Shown here piece by piece: positions 5,061-10,368 of a DNA stretch of 10,368 nt. The notes beneath the pieces are model-generated. The model was given only the letters and a program-made list of their open reading frames with translations, had not been told where the DNA came from and made no database searches. Numbering within the stretch: the first letter of the stretch is position 1; every line of letters begins with the position of its first letter. Made by a program: the position numbers and the translations under genes. This stretch comes from Blastocatellia bacterium (GTDB lineage Bacteria; Acidobacteriota; Blastocatellia; Pyrinomonadales; Pyrinomonadaceae), in assembly GCA_003175865.1 (NCBI GenBank), contig PSRF01000234.1:1-10368 (forward strand). The letters are read 5' to 3'.

Positions 5061-8014
5061 CGCTCCATCCATTTAATCAACGCATATTGGCTGAAGACCT
5101 AATACGCGTGCGCCGGCCGGATGACCTAGAGCGCTACGCAGCATCACAACGTCAAGCTCGAATTGATCCAAATCCTCACCAAATTGACGCGGTAATCTTC
5201 GCGTTGCGCCGTCTTCGCGATGGTGGCTGCATTCTCGCCGATGAAGTAGGACTCGGGAAAACCATTGAAGCCGGTTTGGTTATTGCGCAGAGCCGAACAG
5301 AAGGTGCGCAGCGAATTCTGTTGATTGTTCCAAAGTCACTCATTGGTCAGTGGCAAAACGAGCTAGCAAATCTGTTTGCTATCCAAGCGCAAGATGATCA
5401 TCGGAGCTTTATCGCGCCCGGCGTGTATCTTGTCGGCCGCGAATTCGCAGGCAGCGACCGCGGTGCCTCAGCTCTTGGTGCTGCTCCGGCATTTGACCTT
5501 GTCGTGATCGACGAGGCACACGAAATCTTTGCCGGATTGCACAGGAGATACAGTCGCGACGGACGCTACGATGACAGCTCGGATCAAGCCTTGATGGCCC
5601 ATCGAGTGCGCGGCTTCCTGCGTTCATCACCCGTGTTGTTGCTGACGGCGACCCCAATGCAAAACTCTCTGGCTGAGCTATGGGGTCTCGTCCAGTACGT
5701 CGAGCCTACAGGTACGCTGCTTGGCGAGATTGCGACCTTTCGCAAGGTCTTTTGTGAAGACGATGATCGGACTTTGGTGCCAGGCCAAGAGCATGAATTG
5801 CAGCGAAGACTGAGTGTGGTCCTGCAACGAACCCTTCGTCGCCAAGCCCAGGAGTTTCTTGACCGTCCGTTTACGCAGCGACGCTGCAGGCTGTACGAGT
5901 ACGCAATGAGCGACGATGAGCGTTCACTTTACGACGATGTGACTGAATACCTCCTTCAGCCTACTTTGTACGCTTTTTCCGGTAGGCAAAGGCGGCTTCT
6001 GCTGATTGGATTCCATCGGCGAATGGCGTCGTCAATCGCTGCACTCGCGGCGAGTCTGGAGAACGTGGCCGCACGTCTCCACCGGATGCGAGGACAGCCG
6101 GATCCCCATGAAACCGATGAAACAGTTCTTCGGATGTACCGCGACCTTGAGGATGAAGACGACATTGATGAAGCGTCTGATGAGCCAGTTTCAAAACCGG
6201 ACGACTCGGCAATCGCTAATGAGCTGGCCCGCGTCGAAGGATTCATCGCCCGTGCAAATTCATTGCCAGACGACGCAAAGGCACGATCTTTCCAGGATGC
6301 AATTCGAGTAGTGCTCAATCTTGGTGGAAACGGTCGCGGCAGCGGAAAGGCCGTTGTCTTCACTGAATCGATTACGACTCAGAAATACTTGCGATCCTTG
6401 CTGCTCGCAACGGGTCTGAAGGATGAGGAGATCACGTTGTTCAGGGGGGTGAATGACCACGAGCGAGCACAACAAGCCTATGCACACTGGCAAAGGGAGG
6501 AAGGTTCACGCTTCCCGAGAGGGTCCAAACCGAGCCGTGAAGTCGCTGTTCGACTTGCCCTAGTGCATGAATTCCGTACCCGTTCAAAGGTGCTCATCTG
6601 TACCGAAGCGGGAGCAAAGGGACTCAATCTTCAATTCTGTGACACGGTTATCAACTACGACCTGCCTTGGAACCCACAACGCATCGAACAACGGATTGGC
6701 CGGTGTCACCGATACAGCCAAGAACGCGACGTCACAGTCGTTAACTTCCTTGCCCGCGACAATGAAGCAAATCGGCTGACGTTTGAGATTCTGAGCCAAA
6801 AACTAGACCTTTTCGGTAGAGTCCTGGATGCGTCAGACACAGTCTTGCATGAGCCCAGCACAGATGCCCCTGAGATTGTTGTTTCCGCGTTGTCAGTCGA
6901 GCTGGAGAACGATCTCCGGAACATCTACAGTCGATCACGGACTCTGGACGAAGTAACCCGAGAAATCGCCGCTTTGCGCGATAAGATCGCCGAGCGTAGA
7001 GCGGTGTACGAGAAGGAGTACGAGAGAACCTCACAAATTATAGAGTCGCGGTTCGACGAAAATGTGCGAAAAGTTTTCAGAAATCTGCGAGAGGAGCTAC
7101 CCCACGGACTAGCTGGTCTTGATAAAGACATCGCCAACTTAGTAGACGCCTATCTTGCGGTTGAGGGAGTAAGTTATCGGCGGCTAGAGGAGAACGGCAG
7201 GGTCGTATTTGAGCTTAGCCCCACTAATGCATTGGCCGCGGAGATTGGAGATGGCCGGCGCTTTGCGACCGGAGATGCACGATTTCTGCAAGACGCAGAA
7301 GCACTGAACCTGGTTCACCCGCTCGTTCGGGCTGCGATAGCACGTGCTCGGAACTGGCAGGGTGGATCTGTCGAACTCCATCTGCCGCCCAACCCTCCAG
7401 CAGATCTAGCTGCACTCGCGGGAAAGATGGGCATTATTCGGGTCGCACTGGTGGACTACAACGGATTTGAGCCCATACAACGACTTGTTTCTTCAGCTGT
7501 AGTCGGCGGCACTCCGATTGATCCCGGACTTGCCAGAAAGCTGCCTCGTTTGAAAGCGACAGATTCGGCGGCTCTCATGGCAGCTGTCGATGAAGCCTCC
7601 CTGGAAGATGCTTTGGACGAAGCTGTGTTTGTAGATCAGCGGGAAATCGAGAGGAGCGAACAGAAGCATTTTGAACAGGCGATCCGGCAACTCGAACGTT
7701 TCGTTGAGGACAAGATTCTTGTCTATCGTCGTGAGCGCGCGAGTATTGGCGACAAATTGCGATACGCAAGAGACCGGCGCGACGAAGTCGTTGGGGCAAC
7801 CGCGCGAGACCGGATTGAGGCAGAAATCCGAGATCTCGCGAGTAGGGATGAAAATCTCGAGAGTCGCATCACCGCCTTGGAGTCCAGAGAAGATGAGGTT
7901 TACAAAAAATGGAGGGAAAAGTACCACAAGCTTCGGTACCAGCCGCCCAAAGTAAGGATACTGTTCAACGCAATTTTTCGGATTTCGCAAGCGAACCTGG
8001 AGACGTCGTGCTGA
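5057..8014 (+). CDS. SNF2-family DEAH helicase/translocase with long charged C-terminal extension
   Basis: The 985-residue product is an SF2 SNF2/RapA-like ATPase, expected to translocate on DNA and remodel bound complexes rather than unwind. Lobe 1 has ILADEVGLGKTIEAG (Walker A Lys68), VVIDEAH (DEAH 152-155) and LLTATPMQN (TAT from 197). Lobe 2 has KAVVFTES, TEAGAKGLNLQF (near 519), INYDLPWNPQRIEQRIGR and CHRYSQ, with the motif VI arginines at 549 and 552. An acidic stretch, about residues 361-387 and rich in D and E, links the lobes. Residues ~560-985 are an extension of unknown fold. It becomes strongly coiled-coil-like at about 857-965 and ends in a basic tail. DISARM DrmD is a comparable SNF2 protein, but none of its partner genes is seen. 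The start is ATG 5057, behind GGAGGG. The 3' end overlaps the nuclease gene by seven bases, implying coupled expression and a shared complex. Confidence 0.92.
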   Translation: MTLHPFNQRILAEDLIRVRRPDDLERYAASQRQARIDPNPHQIDAVIFALRRLRDGGCILADEVGLGKTIEAGLVIAQSRTEGAQRILLIVPKSLIGQWQNELANLFAIQAQDDHRSFIAPGVYLVGREFAGSDRGASALGAAPAFDLVVIDEAHEIFAGLHRRYSRDGRYDDSSDQALMAHRVRGFLRSSPVLLLTATPMQNSLAELWGLVQYVEPTGTLLGEIATFRKVFCEDDDRTLVPGQEHELQRRLSVVLQRTLRRQAQEFLDRPFTQRRCRLYEYAMSDDERSLYDDVTEYLLQPTLYAFSGRQRRLLLIGFHRRMASSIAALAASLENVAARLHRMRGQPDPHETDETVLRMYRDLEDEDDIDEASDEPVSKPDDSAIANELARVEGFIARANSLPDDAKARSFQDAIRVVLNLGGNGRGSGKAVVFTESITTQKYLRSLLLATGLKDEEITLFRGVNDHERAQQAYAHWQREEGSRFPRGSKPSREVAVRLALVHEFRTRSKVLICTEAGAKGLNLQFCDTVINYDLPWNPQRIEQRIGRCHRYSQERDVTVVNFLARDNEANRLTFEILSQKLDLFGRVLDASDTVLHEPSTDAPEIVVSALSVELENDLRNIYSRSRTLDEVTREIAALRDKIAERRAVYEKEYERTSQIIESRFDENVRKVFRNLREELPHGLAGLDKDIANLVDAYLAVEGVSYRRLEENGRVVFELSPTNALAAEIGDGRRFATGDARFLQDAEALNLVHPLVRAAIARARNWQGGSVELHLPPNPPADLAALAGKMGIIRVALVDYNGFEPIQRLVSSAVVGGTPIDPGLARKLPRLKATDSAALMAAVDEASLEDALDEAVFVDQREIERSEQKHFEQAIRQLERFVEDKILVYRRERASIGDKLRYARDRRDEVVGATARDRIEAEIRDLASRDENLESRITALESREDEVYKKWREKYHKLRYQPPKVRILFNAIFRISQANLETSC
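7999..8003 (+). promoter_or_regulatory. Ribosome binding site supporting GTG 8008 as the nuclease start
   Basis: GGAGA lies four bases before GTG 8008, inside the end of the SNF2 gene. Together with the protein pattern (a hydrophobic strand leading straight into HTADWH, as in SbcD N-termini), it favours GTG 8008 over the ATG at 7909. The latter would add 33 residues and a 106-base overlap. Confidence 0.6.
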
Positions 8015-9171
8015 AACTGCTGCATACAGCGGATTGGCACTTGGGACGCAGGTTCCCCTCGTTCCCCGAGGAAGCGCAGAAAAAGCTTTCGCGGGCGCGG
8101 ATGGACGTGATTATCAACATCCTTGATGTCGCGCGTCGCAATGCCGTTCACGCGTTATTGTGCGCTGGGGACCTCTTCGATGATCCGGAACCCGAGCCCG
8201 TTTTTTGGGAGGAACTTGCAAAGATGCTCCGCGAACGCTCGGTACCCGATGTTCCGATGTTTCTTGTACCCGGTAATCACGATCCCCTGACGCACGAGTC
8301 GGTATGGTCGCCAAGCCACCCCTTCCGTGCCCGCCTCCCGAATTGGATCCATGTAGTTGATCGTGATGACTTCGTGTATGAAATCTCAAAGGATGCTGTG
8401 CTGTACGCGCGTCCATGCCACTCGAAGGCCGGCGAAAACAACTTGGCCCTGGCCCTCCCGCCGCGTACTCCAGGCGATGGCAGACTCCGTATAGGCTGCG
8501 TACATGGCAGCACCTTTGATATTGATGGCCACGAGACTAACTTTCCGATTTGTCGGGATGCCGGGCTCCAAAGAGGACTGGATTATCTTGCTATCGGCGA
8601 TACACACTCATATCGGGATGTTACCGCCGACTCATTGGTTCCAACTGTGTATCCAGGTGCTCCTGAGCCAACGAGCTTTGACGAGCCTGGTGCAGGTAAC
8701 GTCGTACTTGTTGCGCTATTTCGACGTGGTCGCCGCCCGCGTATTGACGCCGAGCCTGTGGCTTTTTGGCGCTGGATCGATGTCCGATGCCGTGACCTCA
8801 ATGAGCTTCGCGGTGTCCTTGCAATTCAAGATCTTGATCACCACGTTGTCAGACTCTGCCTCGACATGACCGTGTCCCTCTCGGAAGAGAGCGAAGTGGA
8901 ACGTATACTTCGCGAACTCCAAGGCACGGACGCAACACATGGACGCGCCGGTATTGTGCTGGTGGACCGAACAAATTTGCAGTTACAGGTGGGTTCTGGA
9001 GATGCTTTCCCTGAGGATCTTCCGCCGGTAATCAAAGATACAGTTGACCGGCTAGACCTCCTGGTTGCAACTGCCATCGACGAAGTTGAGAGGTCAAAGG
9101 CCACACGAGCGTTGTCCCACCTGTACAAGATGCTCCAGAGCCACCATTCTAGAGGGAGACACCGGATATGA
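8008..9171 (+). CDS. Mre11/SbcD-like metallophosphoesterase nuclease
   Basis: The 387-residue product (E. coli SbcD is about 400) is a COG0420-type two-metal phosphoesterase, expected to be a DNA exo/endonuclease working with the ATPase encoded next. Metal-site motifs appear in order: HTADWHLG (D9, H11), AGDLFDD (D55), PGNHDP (N90, H91), a lone histidine in GCVHGS (H166) and IGDTHS (D198, H200). YPGAPEPTSFDE from residue 215 is the typical end of the phosphatase domain. The remaining ~155 residues would be the capping and partner-binding part. In Mre11 the last motif is usually GHxH. Here its first histidine is Asp198, a residue still able to bind metal. The start is GTG 8008, overlapping the SNF2 stop by seven bases. 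The stop overlaps the next ATG as ATGA. The pairing is operon-specific, not evidence that this is the housekeeping sbcD. Confidence 0.92.
   Translation: MLKLLHTADWHLGRRFPSFPEEAQKKLSRARMDVIINILDVARRNAVHALLCAGDLFDDPEPEPVFWEELAKMLRERSVPDVPMFLVPGNHDPLTHESVWSPSHPFRARLPNWIHVVDRDDFVYEISKDAVLYARPCHSKAGENNLALALPPRTPGDGRLRIGCVHGSTFDIDGHETNFPICRDAGLQRGLDYLAIGDTHSYRDVTADSLVPTVYPGAPEPTSFDEPGAGNVVLVALFRRGRRPRIDAEPVAFWRWIDVRCRDLNELRGVLAIQDLDHHVVRLCLDMTVSLSEESEVERILRELQGTDATHGRAGIVLVDRTNLQLQVGSGDAFPEDLPPVIKDTVDRLDLLVATAIDEVERSKATRALSHLYKMLQSHHSRGRHRI
9152..9158 (+). promoter_or_regulatory. Ribosome binding site of the Rad50-like gene
   Basis: GAGGGAG lies nine bases before ATG 9168, within the end of the nuclease gene. 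It supports ATG 9168 as the start and reinitiation at the ATGA overlap. Confidence 0.65.
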
Positions 9172-10368
9172 AGTTGCACCGCCTGCGTGTAGCGAACTTT
9201 GCCGGTGTGCGAGAGGCCGACATCGAATTTGGCCGAGGCCTCAATGTCTTATACGGCCCGAACGACCTCGGCAAATCAACGCTCGTAGCGGCGATACGTT
9301 TAGCGCTTTTACTCCCACACGGCTCAACGTCGTGCGACCAATACGTGGCCTGGACTGGCGCGCAGGCTCCACTTGTTGAACTGACCTTTGAGACCGAACA
9401 GCAGCGCATATGGCGCGTTCGGAAAGAATTTGGCAGGGGCGGTTCATCACTATTGCAGGAATCTAAGAATGGCCGAGACTTTGATGACGTAGAACGGGCC
9501 CGAAAAGTAGACGGGAGACTTAGGGAGATCTTGCGCTGGGGAATTCCCGAACCCGGTGGCTCTGGTGGTAACAAGGGCATTCCCACAAGTTTTCTGGCGA
9601 CAGCGCTACTGTCGACGCAATCAGATGTGGCAGCAATGCTCCGCGAGAGCCTTCAGAGCGATGTGACATCCAGCGGCAAGGAACAAATCGCCGCAGCACT
9701 TCAGGCGGTGGCACAAGATCCATTGTTTATTGCACTCCTAAAGAGCGTCCAAGCGAGGCGAGACGAAGCGTATACCGACAAAGGTGCAAAGAAAACCGCC
9801 AAGGGCAGCGTCTTCAAGATAGCGGCTGATCGAGTTAGGGAAACCCGGGATGAGAAGGAACGGCTCCAACGGATTGTTTCGGAGTCGGAAGGTGCTGAAA
9901 AGTCGTTGCGAGAGCTGCTAGAGAAACGGGATCAGCAAAGAGAAATAGTGGCTTCTGCAGCGGAGCGGCTTGCGCAGCTTGAAAAGCTCGCCGCCCAAGC
10001 TGCGGAGCGCGATGCTGCCGCTGAGCAGGTCCGCGTTGCAGAACAAGAGGTCCAACGCATTCAGACATTGTCGAGAGACATCGAGGATGCCAAAGCCCGG
10101 GCCACGCACCTGCTCAAGGAGGAAGAGTCGGCAAGGCAGGCGCTAACTTCAGCTGAGACTAGGGTACAGGAAGCCGAAACGGTACTGAAGGCAGCTGAGG
10201 ACACGGCACGCGTAGAGCAGAGGGATCCTGGAATGAGCGACACTGTTGTTCGCCAGCAGTTAGAGCTTCGAAAGAGCGGAGCAGAGCGAGAGGCGATTCT
10301 GGCGCAACAGAATATTGATGCGGTCATTCAGGCTCAGAAAGTTCTCGATTCAGCAGCCGATGCTGAAC
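9168..10368 (+). CDS. Rad50/SbcC-like ABC ATPase (3' partial)
   Basis: The frame from ATG 9168 stays open to the right edge, giving 400 visible residues. The N-terminus MKLHRLRVANFAGVREADIE resembles the first strands of RecF/SbcC/Rad50 ATPases. It is followed by Walker A GPNDLGKST (residues 30-38; K36, S37) and a candidate Q-loop glutamine in LLSTQSDVAAML (Q151). From about residue 215 the chain is rich in E, K, R, Q and A with few prolines or glycines, as in the ascending arm of a long antiparallel coiled coil. The Walker B, signature and zinc-hook parts lie beyond the window. Expected role: an ATP-gated clamp that controls the adjacent Mre11-like nuclease and feeds it DNA ends. The 4-base ATGA overlap and gene order (nuclease then ATPase) match sbcDC. 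Overall length and hinge type cannot be judged. Confidence 0.9.
   Translation, partial: MKLHRLRVANFAGVREADIEFGRGLNVLYGPNDLGKSTLVAAIRLALLLPHGSTSCDQYVAWTGAQAPLVELTFETEQQRIWRVRKEFGRGGSSLLQESKNGRDFDDVERARKVDGRLREILRWGIPEPGGSGGNKGIPTSFLATALLSTQSDVAAMLRESLQSDVTSSGKEQIAAALQAVAQDPLFIALLKSVQARRDEAYTDKGAKKTAKGSVFKIAADRVRETRDEKERLQRIVSESEGAEKSLRELLEKRDQQREIVASAAERLAQLEKLAAQAAERDAAAEQVRVAEQEVQRIQTLSRDIEDAKARATHLLKEEESARQALTSAETRVQEAETVLKAAEDTARVEQRDPGMSDTVVRQQLELRKSGAEREAILAQQNIDAVIQAQKVLDSAADAE

Noticed and set aside
7493..7990. 165-residue antisense reading frame under the SNF2 C-terminus
   Set aside because: It lies wholly inside a well-supported gene, has no recognisable domain and no convincing ribosome site, and is typical of the open complementary frame of coding DNA.
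7909..8007. Upstream ATG start for the Mre11-like gene
   Set aside because: It would add a tail with no counterpart in SbcD proteins and a 106-base overlap; GTG 8008 has a Shine-Dalgarno and gives the standard N-terminus.
5057..8014. Assignment of the SNF2 gene as DISARM drmD
   Set aside because: The helicase type is similar, but no DrmA, DrmB (DUF1998), DrmC (PLD) or methyltransferase gene is seen in the window, so the name is not justified.
8008..10368. Ordinary housekeeping sbcDC pair
   Set aside because: The fused operon with an SNF2 gene, the GDTH motif V and the GPNDLGKST Walker A argue for a specialised pair, although this is not proven without the rest of the ATPase and the host genome.

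Overview
The window is dense bacterial coding DNA, all on the + strand, with Shine-Dalgarno sites and short gene overlaps. Base composition looks balanced, around 50-55% GC by eye. There are no RNA genes, transposases or ribosomal genes to fix the taxon, so I only call it a bacterial accessory (defence-type) region of unknown host.

Layout: (1) bases 1-4865 hold the 3' part of a very large gene. It encodes a Upf1-like SF1 helicase with a C-terminal Vsr/MTES_1575-type nuclease and, at the extreme C-terminus, a domain resembling the C-terminal domain of GreA/GreB. The reading frame is open from the left edge, so the true start lies outside the window. (2) A 191-base gap follows. It has a perfect 8-base tandem repeat, two abutting 8-base palindromes, a spaced direct repeat and a seven-codon leader ORF whose stop overlaps the next start (ATGA). 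(3) Bases 5057-8014 encode a 985-residue SNF2-family helicase/translocase with a long charged C-terminal extension. (4) Bases 8008-9171 encode an Mre11/SbcD-like metallophosphoesterase nuclease. (5) Bases 9168 to the right edge encode the N-terminal ABC half and first coiled-coil segment of a Rad50/SbcC-like ATPase, which is cut by the window.

Genes 2-4 overlap by 7 and 4 bases and are almost certainly one transcriptional and translational unit. Gene 1 is co-oriented, and I see no intrinsic terminator in the gap, so it may be part of the same operon. The set combines two motor ATPases of different superfamilies (SF1 Upf1-like, SF2 SNF2), two nuclease folds (PD-(D/E)XK/Vsr-like and Mre11-like) and a Rad50-type clamp. 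That is the kind of composition seen in anti-phage or anti-plasmid systems. It does not match the gene content of DISARM, BREX, Zorya, Wadjet, Lamassu, Hhe or Mokosh as I know them. I therefore propose it as a candidate undescribed DNA-surveillance/degradation system. Its left and right limits are not visible here.
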